This document shows, piece after piece, positions 51,131-60,756 of a stretch of DNA of 64,000 nt (within the stretch, counting starts at the first letter, position 1; each line of letters starts with the position of its first letter). Origin of the DNA: Paragyromitra xinjiangensis (taxonomy: Eukaryota; Ascomycota; Pezizomycetes; Pezizales; Discinaceae). The notes under the pieces are model-generated. The model made no database searches, was not told where the DNA came from, and worked only from the letters and a program-made list of their open reading frames with translations. The stretch is taken from NCBI GenBank assembly GCA_038503065.1, contig JBCAMK010000010.1:992001-1056000 (forward strand), written 5' to 3'. The position numbers and the translations under genes were made by a program.

Positions 51131-53358
51131 CACCCGAACCGAACCCACACCTGCCCCATTAGGAAACCCAACCACCATGCAACCCTCAACAACACACCAA
51201 AATCTCACGATAAGTCTTTAGCGAAAGGCTTCAGGCTACCCCGCACGCAACGAAAGTGGTGACCTATCGCCACCACAACAACTTCGTTTCGCCTAGCAGG
51301 TACCTTTACAAAGCCCTCTCTTCCTTCTTTCAAACGCACTTCTTTTAGTACGGTCGGCCCTCCAGCCTGGCGTACCAACTCACCTTCAAAGACTACGCCG
51401 CTATGGCACCCAACAAGAAACGAGGCCAGGCCTCACAAGACAGACGCCAGGGCCTACCAGCCCAGGCTCCCATCCAAGCGACCCTCCCCTTCACTCAGCA
51501 AGCTTCCCGCCAGGCCACCCCCCAGGAGGCCCTGCAGTTAGCAGAACTCCAGCAAGCCCGCGACGAGATGGCAAAGGCCCTTGAAGCATCACCATCTTTG
51601 TTTAGCATCCCCGCCGAGAACCCACTCCCAAATGGCTGCCTGGCAGCAAACAATGGGAAAATGTTTGTTACCATTCAGTCTGACCTCCACCCGGCAAACC
51701 CCGCATTCTACAGGAGACCTAGTGAACAACAGGCCATCCTACTCCAACACCAACACCAACAACAGCTCCCAGCCGATACTGAGATGAGCTCTGAGATCCC
51801 AGAAACTCAGGCCCCCTCTTCGAGTGAAACTCCCACCCAGACACCAACCCAACAATCCGATCTGCCACTCACCGAACCCAGGGACGAAAGATCTGGCATC
51901 CGCCCTCCCTCCGACGACGACTTCCTCTCAGGCTTCAACATGCTGGTTGATTACACTGGATGCAAGGAATCCTTCCCCGTTCATGACCTCTGGCTTATGG
52001 CCAACTTCCAGGCCTGGTCTTCACACCATGCAACCCTTCCCCTGTTGAAACAGGTCACCCAGCTCAGTGGCGAGGTAACCCACCTAAACTCCGAAATCCG
52101 TGACCTACGGTCGCAAATTACAAAACTTAATAGTCGCCCTCCCCCCGTACCACCCAGGCCAGCTGCCCAAACCCCCCAAGGCAAAGCAGCCCCCCCTCCA
52201 CTCAATTATGTTGACAACACCACCAACAACGTCAACTGGGCAGCAGTAGCAGCTGCTCCCCCTCCCCCACCGAAGAAAAAGATCGAACCTCTTATTAAAC
52301 CAGATTATACCAGGGTAAACCGAGAACTTGTGGTACAAGTTGACGGAGAAATCCCTACCCCACCCACCGACGACGATATTAAGGGAATCGTCAACAAAGT
52401 TCTCCAAAACACCAGCACCTCAGTCATCTTGGCTAGGCGCACCCCCCGACAGAACATCATCCTTGAGACCCCCATGGACATCTCTGCCACTGCAGTAGAA
52501 GCATACGGAGCAGAGATTGGAGAAGGCCTACAGGAAGCAGGCATTGCTGTCTCTTCCATCCATGTCAACCAAGTCTGGTCAAAATTCATTGTCCACAGCG
52601 TCCCCACCACAATCGGAGAAGGAACCGAAGCTGGTAACCTTATGGCATCCGAACTCAAAATTTCATACCCGAAACTTACCCTCGCACAACTACCCCGCTG
52701 GCTCAGCTCGCCTGAAGTCAGAAAAGACAAACAACATTCCTCAATGGTGATCTCTCTTAATGGGTCATACAATATGTCAACCCTTGGAATCAGGAATTTC
52801 ATCATCTTTAACCATACCCGTAAGGTACAACCTTATGTTTCTTTTAGCCCAGACACCCAATGCAAGAAGTGCAACGTCTTTGGACACGCTACCTCTATGT
52901 GCAAGCACCCCACCGGAATCTGCGCAGTTTGCGCGCTCCCACACCAAACCCGCCAACACGAATGCAAGCTCTGTAAAGGAGGTCACTCTTGCACCCACCC
53001 TCCCATCCGATGTGCCAACTGCCCAGGTAGCCCTGGTCACAAAGCAACCGACCCCAACTGCCCGGCACGAGCCAAACTTACCCTTTTGAAGGGTAAAGGA
53101 AAGGAAGTAGAAATGGTCTAGTTTCCTACTTATATCAAGCGAAGGTTTTCTTATTTTCCTTTATCAAAGTTTGATGAATAATTTGGAAAGGCTACGCACC
53201 AGTGGAGGTTTCTTTATTTTCCTCTATTAAGTTCGCATGGGTTATTATGTTTCCCGTTTATGTTTGTATTTTGATTTTCTGAGGAGAGGGGACACGCGAT
53301 AAGTATTTAGTACTTCAATGCGATAAAATATTAATTGAAAAAAAAAAAAAAAATTGAA
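51131..53358 (+). mobile_element. LINE-E: second ORF1-only non-LTR element, poly(A) tail
   Basis: Inserted in LTR S4 between TTGAG (51126-51130) and TTGAG (53359-53363), possibly TTGAGC. Layout: ~270-bp leader with a GTGGTG/CACCAC hairpin, one 572-codon ORF1, ~220 bp of AT-rich 3' UTR, and A17 followed by AATTGAA. Only 2.23 kb long with no ORF2; there is no room for RT. Its 3' end is shared with element F. Confidence 0.8.
51403..53121 (+). CDS. LINE-E ORF1 protein (gag-like, zinc knuckles), 572 aa
   Basis: A Q/P-rich N-terminus (~200 residues) is followed by a short coiled-coil (V-T-Q-L-S-G-E-V-T-H-L-N-S-E-I-R-D-L), a proline stretch, and a block alignable by eye with LINE-B/C ORF1 (I-K-P-D-Y-T-R-V-N-R-E-L-V-V; V-N-Q-V-W-S-K-F-I; L-P-R-W-L-S-S-P-E-V-R). 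Three zinc knuckles follow: C-K-K-C-N-V-F-G-H-A-T-S-M-C, C-A-V-C-A-L-P-H-Q-T-R-Q-H-E-C and C-A-N-C-P-G-S-P-G-H. Intact. It belongs to the same broad ORF1 family but a different lineage from the H elements. Confidence 0.8.
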   Translation: MAPNKKRGQASQDRRQGLPAQAPIQATLPFTQQASRQATPQEALQLAELQQARDEMAKALEASPSLFSIPAENPLPNGCLAANNGKMFVTIQSDLHPANPAFYRRPSEQQAILLQHQHQQQLPADTEMSSEIPETQAPSSSETPTQTPTQQSDLPLTEPRDERSGIRPPSDDDFLSGFNMLVDYTGCKESFPVHDLWLMANFQAWSSHHATLPLLKQVTQLSGEVTHLNSEIRDLRSQITKLNSRPPPVPPRPAAQTPQGKAAPPPLNYVDNTTNNVNWAAVAAAPPPPPKKKIEPLIKPDYTRVNRELVVQVDGEIPTPPTDDDIKGIVNKVLQNTSTSVILARRTPRQNIILETPMDISATAVEAYGAEIGEGLQEAGIAVSSIHVNQVWSKFIVHSVPTTIGEGTEAGNLMASELKISYPKLTLAQLPRWLSSPEVRKDKQHSSMVISLNGSYNMSTLGIRNFIIFNHTRKVQPYVSFSPDTQCKKCNVFGHATSMCKHPTGICAVCALPHQTRQHECKLCKGGHSCTHPPIRCANCPGSPGHKATDPNCPARAKLTLLKGKGKEVEMV

Positions 53359-53867
53359 TTGAGCCCTTAAGATTCTTGAGTAGTTTGCACGAAGGAATCG
53401 GATTCTGAACCTGATCTATATCCATTTCGCAACGGCCGTACACCTAGCCTATCTACCTAGGCCTACCCCCGTTACATTCACCCCGCAGACTTTAGAGTAG
53501 ATACAACAGAATTTGATTCCACACCGGACCCTCCTGAACCAGTCAACCCTGACCTTACCTGCACCGCGGATGCAACACGTAACGTACACTTTGTAGATGT
53601 TTATGGCCCAAATTCTGCAGGGAAAATGTATGGTGCAGCGTCAATCTACTCGGAGCATCAACGTGCAGACTGGAATCCCGGGAAACCCTTTCAGAACGCA
53701 AAAGACTACGAACTGGCGAAGTGGTTTATGGATTCAAATACGACGAAGACGGCTATACATGACTACATGGAACGCGGGTTTGATGGTGATACAAATCAAA
53801 GTTTTCAATCCGCGGACGATCTATGGGCTCTACTGGAACAAATCGATTTTGGATTAGGACCAAAGAG

Positions 53868-54569
53868 TGTAACGGGTACACCGTTACTGCCTCTGGCATA
53901 TGTAGTAGAATAGGGCCGGACTGATGGGACAGTAGGAGCCTGCATCGGTGGGGTTGCTCCCACATGCAGAGAGCTACCACGTCCCACTGATCTGGTTGAT
54001 GCAGAGGAACCGCATGTGCGCCAGCTGACGAGCTGGCAGCACATAGACGGCTGCATCTACCACTCCGAGGAAGTGGTAGAGTTCTGAATCAACCTGTGCA
54101 GTATGCTTCAGCGGAAGCTGATAGGCAACGCACTGGCAGCGCTATCTACTAGTAAAACACATGCGGATTAGACTGAACTGCACCGTGCATGTAGGACTGC
54201 AGTGTGCAGGACTATGCCGGTGGTTCATAGAGTCTAGAGTGGTCAGATTGCTAATGGAGGTGCGGCAGCTCTTGAAGCATAGCCCCCGGAAGTACGGAAG
54301 GTCTTCCGGAGTAGAACACCAGTCCATTTGGCAATGGGACTCCGGGTCAAACCCAGTCCCCCACTAGAGCACGGCAGAGCGAGGACTGCGGAACGCTGGT
54401 GTTAAATACATCGCGAATGCTCCACCCTGCTGCTCCATTCTTCAGCGAGAGTTGAGCCCTTAAGATTCTTGAGTAATTTGCACAAAAGAATCGGATTCTG
54501 AACTTGATCTATATCCATTTCGCAACGGCCGTACACCTAGCCTATCTACCTAGGCCTACCCCCGTTACA
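53868..54569 (+). mobile_element. Solo LTR S5 (702 bp), TSD AAGAG, in Plavaka
   Basis: TG...CA ends (TGTAACGGG / CCCGTTACA) and a perfect 5-bp TSD AAGAG at 53863-53867 and 54570-54574. Removing the LTR and one TSD copy joins C-C-A-A-A-G-A-G to T-T-G-G and restores the transposase frame. It is the reference copy for the S family here. The 5' end can fold back (GTAACGG-GTACA-CCGTTAC). Confidence 0.9.
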
Positions 54570-54739
54570 AAGAGTTGGACTGTGGAAGATATAGAAGGGG
54601 GGAGGCTCTACAAACGGGATGTCCTAGAATGCATTCAATTATTACTATCACATCTGCCATTCTGTGAGGACATTAATTACACGCCCGGGAAATTGCATGA
54701 CTCCCAAGGTGAAAGAATCTATAACGAAATCAACACCGA

Positions 54740-54986
54740 CATCAGCAAAAAAAAAAAGTGGCACCCAGTGCCTCTGAAGGAATGTGGCCTTCCAGAAGAT
54801 CAGGGTGCACTGGGTGCCAAAATGATACTGGGTGCCAAAAATATTGTTACCGGATTAGGCTGAATGATAACATACTAAAAGTGAAAAATTGCACCTGGTA
54901 CTTCTGAAGGAATGTGGCCTTCCAGAAGATCAGGATGCACCTGAGGACCAAAACGCACTGGGTGACAATTAATTTTTTTGCTGATG
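54740..54986. mobile_element. 247-bp MITE with CATCAGCAAAAAAA inverted repeats, in Plavaka
   Basis: The left end CATCAGCAAAAAAA...GGCACCCAGTGC and the reverse complement of the right end (CATCAGCAAAAAAA...GTCACCCAGTGC) are near-identical. A 2-bp duplication GA lies at 54738-54739 and 54987-54988. Removing it gives A-C-C-G-A-G-G-A-T-T-G-G in frame with D-W-W-W. It contains two copies of a CTGAAGGAATGTGGCCTTCC unit (from 54773 and 54904). No ORF; it depends on an unknown transposase. Confidence 0.8.
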
Positions 54987-57900
54987 GAGGATTGGTGGTG
55001 GGAGACACAGGTGCGTACGGTCTGGGATTACTGTGGGGTGGTTTGTGCTAACTGTGGGCTACCTAGCAGGAACAAATACCGGAAGGTGGAACAATTATAC
55101 CAGTGCTATGTGGGTCTGATAAAACCCATCTCACGAATTTCTCCGTAGACAAAGTGGCATGGCCTCTTTACATGAGCATCGGAAACATTCGCAAAGATAT
55201 CCGTCGAGAAGCATCCAAAAGAGCTTGGATTCTGATGGCTCTTCTTCCAGTACCACCTAAAAATCCAGAAAACGGCGAAATCCACAACACATGGCATTGT
55301 GCTGTCCAACGAGTACTCAAACCTCTACGTAATTTGGATTTATCTGAATGCGGCATCTTAATGGATTGCTCAGATGGCCAACGTAAAGATTGCTATCCTA
55401 TTTTAGCTGCTTGGATTGCCGATTATCAGGAACTTGTTATCCTCACGTGCATCAAACACGGAAGCTGTCCGATGTGTGAGATAGCCCCCGACAAGCTGGG
55501 ACACGAATTAAAGGATGCAGAGTCTCGTATCGTATCCGGAGATGCACGAAATCCCGACAAGTACAGAGAACTCGCACGGTCTCCAGACGGTCAGGAGGAA
55601 TTGCGCGGACGGTTCGCAGAACCTGTAGAAAATAGCTTTTGGGACTACCCACTATGTAATCCTTATAAGCTATGGCAACCTGACTGGTTACATCAGTTCA
55701 TGCTTGGGCTCTTTAAGCATCTAATAAGTTGGATCATAGCCTTTCTTAGGAAGGAGGGGCTATTAATCCGCTTCAACCAGCGATTCAAAAAAATGCCCAA
55801 TTATCCCGGATTTTCACCCTTCAAAAGGGAATATGAGGATGTCAGTCAGTGGAAAGGTAAGGAAATGAGGACGATGCTAAGATTTCTGTTGGTTTGCTTG
55901 GCACCACTCTTGATTAGTCGTACAAAGCACAAGCAGAACGTGGACCGTGCGAAGGTTATGACATCCACACGTGCGATGTGCGAGTTTATGATTCTTGCTT
56001 CCCAAAGAAGCCTATCAGAGGCAACCCTACGGTGGCTACATAAGAGACTAGTAACCTTCCACCAGACAAAATCAATATTCCGCCAATTCTGCCAAACACC
56101 CGCCCGAAAGAAGCGAGTTACCAGAATGTTGGATCAGCTGGTCTGCAGACGGTCCGAGGCTGGACGACCAATGACTGAGGCCCAAATCCAACGAGCACAC
56201 TGCGCGCTTGAGTTGAAAGTCAACGATTTTTCCTTCATCAAAATGCACTTGCCTATACATATTGCTGACTGCGTCCGATATATGGGCTCGCTGGACAACT
56301 TCAGTACAGACATTTCGGAGCTTCTACATGTAGAAAGCATTAAGGATGCCTACCAAGCGTCAAACAAAGCGGATTACGAAAAACAAATACTTCGTTGGAA
56401 CGACAGGAAACTGAACCTGGCATATATGGATTGGACACTCAAGTTTCTTGCTTCAAGGGGCTACCACAAGCCTGAGAGTGTGCGTGTATTAAAACTTTCC
56501 CACCCCGATAGTAAGTACACTGCTACAATAGAATTCATGAGCCTCATTATTGATAAAATCTAGTTCGAAAGCAGAATACACGGACCAAACGTCTTAAGTG
56601 CCGCACAGCCCAAAATCCGGAGCAGCCCGTCTGCATACCAACCATAGATGTGCCGTTCACGCCTGCCCCACTTGTGCTATCTCCACCTAAATTAGCTGGA
56701 GCAATCAAAGGAATGAAACCAGTTTTGCTAGCTCAAGCTCAAATGATTTTTGGCATTAGCGACTTAGCCTCATGCTTTAAGGATAGAATGATCGAAGAAT
56801 GGGACGTAGATCTCTTTAGGTCAATATGTGGGGAGGACGCGGACTATCCACAACGAACACGTATCAAGGTTTACAACTCTATCGCATACTTCTATCAGCC
56901 ATTTCAAAGGCCTTTGGATGTGGAGAAGCAACTTCTGAGGTGCGCCCCCAATTGGCGAAACGGTGGTGGGCTTCGACACACCATCTGGACACGGCACTCC
57001 GAGGACCGTACGCAAGATACTCTCCAAGGACGTAAGGCAACAATCCAAATACTCTACTTCAGCTACACACCCCCAGCACCCACTCTACTAGTACCAAATG
57101 CGATTAACCGAATTAAGACCCACGTTCTGAAAACTATGATATTGGCTAAGCGACAACCATTCTACCAGGACGAATTTTCGAAAATAACTCCACAACCAAC
57201 AGAGATATCATCAAACCGACTTCATATTCGGAATCAGCGCCCCCTTTTACCCCCTTCTACACCTCCTGGGAAATCCATCTCATCTATTGCAGAAGTTGTT
57301 GTGATTTTCCCCTTCATTTCCCCTCTTTGGGGCTCACCCCACCAAAAAACCCGCCGAGCCCCCCCTCAAAATCGTCGCCAGTCAACCAGTTCTTGTCCGA
57401 TTGACTTGAAACTTGCACATCCACGCCGCCTACATACTACGGCCCAGGATTTTTAGTTTCAGCCAAATCGGCCCACAGGCGCCCGAGTAGTACTCATTTT
57501 ATCGCCGAAAATCGCCAGAAATCTCGGAATATAGCAATTCTGACTGACAGCACATCACCTGCTACCTTCTGGAACATTCCATCGGTGGAACCCAATCAGC
57601 CTCTGGTCTTCAACGTCCAATCAACTTTTGTCTGGGCAATTTATTTTTAGTATCCATTACACGAAAAATTCCGAAAAATTCCGGAACCATGTCGGCCCAC
57701 GGGGATGAAATGCAAGACGACACGGAACTTCCTGTCGTACCACCATCTTCACCTCCCTCCAGCCCTACCATGACGGCCACCAACCGATTCTTGAACGTCA
57801 GCCAGCATGCTCCAGACATCATGAGCAGCGACCCTATTTCCTCCACCACCAAACCTCTCCCGGCACCATTTGCTCGCAAGATTACACTCCCACCACCATT

Positions 57901-58484
57901 CTTCTCCTCAGCTGGCAACTCCCCCACACATCCTCTATCATTTAGAAACACTTTGGGAGGAATTGACCTCACCTACGAGCCAGAACCAATGACCAGGACC
58001 AGATCCGCAGCTGGCCCGTCAAAGAGAACCTTTGGCAACCAACAGCAATCTGCTCCCCCTCCCAAACGCACTCCCAGCTACTTTGCACTCCCAATGAGTC
58101 AAAACGATGTCAACCAGCACCTCATGGCACAGAATGAACACCTGAACAAGGAAATCGCTGAGCTCAAGATGATGGTTAGCAACCTCACCACCCAAATCTC
58201 AACCTCCCTGGGCTCCATGAGCCACACTGTGATCAGGAAAGTGGATTCAATCCACCGCACCCTGAAAGCAACTCCTGTCGTACCAGCAATCACAGCAACA
58301 ACAATCCCCACCGCTCCCCAACAACCCAAGAAGAACAAGGGAAAGGGAAAAGCAACTGAAAACGCGCCAGCACCTCCTCCCCCTCCTCCACCTCCTGCAC
58401 CAAAGACTTGGGCCACTGTGGCGAAAGATGGAAAGCCTGCGAAGGCCAACACTGACACCCCCACAACTCCAACCCCAGAACTCA

Positions 58485-60756
58485 GCTGATGCATAAACCG
58501 ACAACAACAACGCCAAAGTGACTTTTTGGTCACAACTCCACCAGTTTAACTCCGATTGCTCTACTTTTTGGTTATTCGGACTCGCCTCGCTGCCCTCGTT
58601 CATTCCTGCTATTGCACGTCGAAATCGCTCTCGATTTGCAAAAGTGGTTGTTGAATTCGCTGTTTTACCCCTCTTTTCCCCCCCCTACACCTCAAATCTT
58701 GAGATCTTGCAAGACCTCATAACTCCACGAGTTTTCGTCCGATTAGCTCGACCCCGGGCTTTTTGGACTCCCCACAGCGCGCCCGTTCGATCGCCCTCTC
58801 GTTCGTCCGGATCGGAGCAGATTTGCAGAAGTTGTTGACACTTCCTGCTTCTCCCACCCCCTCCCACTTCGCTAGGGACCCCCCCAGGGCCCCACAGCAA
58901 CACCCCCCATACACCCCACCTCCTCCTGTCGGTTCAGGACCCCTCTATGTCTTCCTCTTCATCTAGAGGCAGAGGGAGAGGCAGAGGCTTTCAGTCTCCC
59001 TCTCCTGGCGCAATTTCGCCCTTTACCACCCCCACAACACCCACAGCACCTACCACACCCCCCAATTCGCGATTTTCTGCCCTCCACCATGGAGACCCTG
59101 AGCAGACTCCCACCCAGACTCTCCCAGTGCGCCCTGCAGTTCCTCCCCAGGACTTTGAATCCCTCCCACTCCCCCCAGACTCTCAGGATCATGAGATGAC
59201 TGAATCTGAGAGTGAAACGGAGGAAGAATTCACCCCCCCCATCCTCAACACCACCCCCAAGATTGCAGATGCTGTTGTCCAGCTTGCTGCAACCCTTCAT
59301 GAATACCGGGCCTGCATCAAGCAGATGCTCAAAACCATCCGCAGGCTTGAAAAAGCAGCCAGGACTCCTCCACCACCTCCAGTCTTCCACAACGACCCTG
59401 CACTTGTGGAAAAGATTGCAACCCTCACAGCCAAAGTAGCAGATCTGGAGCAGAAACGCGCCCTAACTACCATCTTGGCCTCTGCCTCTGGCTCCTCCTC
59501 ACTCCCCCCACCTCCAGCAGCTGCCCCAGCGCCTGCACCACACTCCTGGGCCCAGGTTGCCTCAAAAAAGGCTTCCAAGACCGCCCCCAAGGCCTCCAAA
59601 GCCTCCAAAACACCCACAACGCCCCCCAAACGCGACCGCACCCTTATCATCACTAGGAATGGTCTACCCATTCCTGAGGACATCACCCCACTCACCATTC
59701 GCAATGCAGTCAATGCAGCCCTAGAAAGCCCATTGATTGCAGAGGTGCGATTCACACCTGCCCACCATGTTCAGCTTATTGCTGTTACCACCACCACCTC
59801 CGACACACTCCTCAAGCAGAGATCAAAGCTTGAGGAGATTGTGAGATCTACCATCCCGAATGCAAACAGCTTGGAGAAGGAAGTCACTCTCTTCCAAGTT
59901 GTTCTGCACAACGTCCCAACCTCCATCCCTTCTGGCGAAGAAGGTTTCCAACATATCAGGTCAGAGGTTGAACAGTTCAACCCTGGCACCACCCTCATGC
60001 GCAACCCTCGCTGGCTCACCAGACCAGAACAGAGAGAGGGCAAACAGGCTTCCTCAATGGTTCTTACCATTCAGGGGAAACAACCTGCCACCACTGCCCT
60101 TGAGAGAGGGCTCTCCCTTTTTGGACGCCGCCTCAAGGTTTCCAAATACCTTCGCTTTGGACAAGACACCCAATGCACTCACTGCCTTGCCTTCGGGCAC
60201 CACCAACAACGTTGTACCAGCAAGACCCCTATTTGTACCATCTGTGCTGGGCCACATACAGCGTCACAACATACCTGTGGCAAATCCTCTTGCACTGTCA
60301 AGGGATCCCCATGCCTCCACACCACCATCCGCTGCACTAACTGTGGCGAACAACATAAGGGCAATTCCCCAGGATGCCCCTCACTCACTGCAGCTAGACT
60401 TGCTGCTAGCGAACGACAGAATCGCATGCAACAATAAGTCTTTCCTACACCCTTACGATTTCGTTTGTCCTTTCTGGTTTTTGGATTGGAAGTGGGCTGT
60501 GCTATAGGCACAAAGCAAGCGATGGTGAATGAACAATGCCCAGGGTAGTCTTGACTTGTGGGAGAGGTCACTAGATCGGGGTATTAACTATTAAACTGAT
60601 GATGAGCCTAGAAGAGGCTGAGTTGGAATTCGCGGAGGATTAGTTAGTTTTGTTTTGTTTCCTTTATGTTTCTGTTGGGTTTTCTTCTACTGTACGCCAT
60701 ATCCGTTTCGGATGCATGCGAGTATGAATAATAAATAAATAAATAAATAAATAAAT
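58485..60756 (+). mobile_element. Half-LINE H6, 2272 bp, in LINE-G ORF1
   Basis: TSD AACCCCAGAACTCA at 58471-58484 and 60757-60770. A leader with two ~187-bp monomers (AACTCCAC motifs at 58534 and 58721), one ORF1, 3' UTR, the ATCCG-TTT-CGGAT hairpin (near 60700-60712), and a ~30-bp (AAAT)n tail. No ORF2. Confidence 0.9.
58947..60437 (+). CDS. Half-LINE H6 ORF1 protein, 496 aa
   Basis: Subfamily Ha, very close to H2 (same acidic patch E-S-E-S-E-T-E-E-E-F, same coiled-coil Q-M-L-K-T-I-R-R-L-E-K-A). RG box, S-W-A-Q-V-A-S-K, L-I-I-T-R-N-G-L-P-I-P-E-D and three zinc knuckles are intact. H2 and H6 differ by scattered substitutions and small in-frame indels (for example near A-S-A-S-G-S-S), the pattern expected of two independently inserted coding copies. 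Confidence 0.85.
   Translation: MSSSSSRGRGRGRGFQSPSPGAISPFTTPTTPTAPTTPPNSRFSALHHGDPEQTPTQTLPVRPAVPPQDFESLPLPPDSQDHEMTESESETEEEFTPPILNTTPKIADAVVQLAATLHEYRACIKQMLKTIRRLEKAARTPPPPPVFHNDPALVEKIATLTAKVADLEQKRALTTILASASGSSSLPPPPAAAPAPAPHSWAQVASKKASKTAPKASKASKTPTTPPKRDRTLIITRNGLPIPEDITPLTIRNAVNAALESPLIAEVRFTPAHHVQLIAVTTTTSDTLLKQRSKLEEIVRSTIPNANSLEKEVTLFQVVLHNVPTSIPSGEEGFQHIRSEVEQFNPGTTLMRNPRWLTRPEQREGKQASSMVLTIQGKQPATTALERGLSLFGRRLKVSKYLRFGQDTQCTHCLAFGHHQQRCTSKTPICTICAGPHTASQHTCGKSSCTVKGSPCLHTTIRCTNCGEQHKGNSPGCPSLTAARLAASERQNRMQQ

Larger units (their letters stand above)
50538..53476 (+). mobile_element. LTR S4 split by LINE-E
   Basis: Segments 50538-51130 and 53364-53476 match S5 along its length (about 706 bp total), from TGTAACGGGTACGCCG to CCCCCGTTACA. 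Flanks differ (CGGTC left, TTCAC right), so no TSD. The left flank is the small gene and the right flank is the Plavaka gene, which implies a recombination breakpoint within or at this LTR. Confidence 0.75.
53477..57060 (+). pseudogene. Plavaka (KDZ-related) transposase gene, broken by LTR S5 and a MITE
   Basis: The N-terminal part (53477-53867) contains the conserved W-N-P-G-K-P-F and Y-E-L-A-K-W-F-M region. LTR S5 follows; the frame resumes at 54575 (W-T-V-E-D-I ... Y-N-E-I-N-T), is broken again by the MITE, then reads E-D-W-W-W-E-T-Q to 55010. A 56-nt intron (55011-55066, branch GCTAAC) precedes the main exon: C-G-S-D-K-T-H-L-T-N-F-S, G-N-I-R-K-D-I-R, H-G-S-C-P-M-C, and W-Q-P-D-W-L-H-Q-F-M-L-G-L, all typical of Plavaka cut-and-paste transposases. 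The frame shifts at about 56555 and again near 56960, after which C-terminal homology (N-W-R-N-G-G-G) fades. Terminal inverted repeats were not found. The 5' start lies beyond LTR S4. Confidence 0.75.

Noticed and set aside
54161..54367. A 68-aa ORF conserved in LTRs S3, S4 and S5 (and part of S2)
   Set aside because: Conserved because the LTR DNA is conserved; it resembles spurious translation of tRNA-like sequence and is absent from diverged S1.
53868..54569. S elements as terminal-inverted-repeat DNA transposons
   Set aside because: Only 8-9 bp of terminal inversion, TG...CA ends and 5-bp TSDs fit solo LTRs better; kept as a lesser alternative because no internal region was found.
56650..57456. 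A separate 268-aa gene downstream of Plavaka
   Set aside because: It starts at GTG and its frame extends back into Plavaka; it is the frameshifted C-terminal part.
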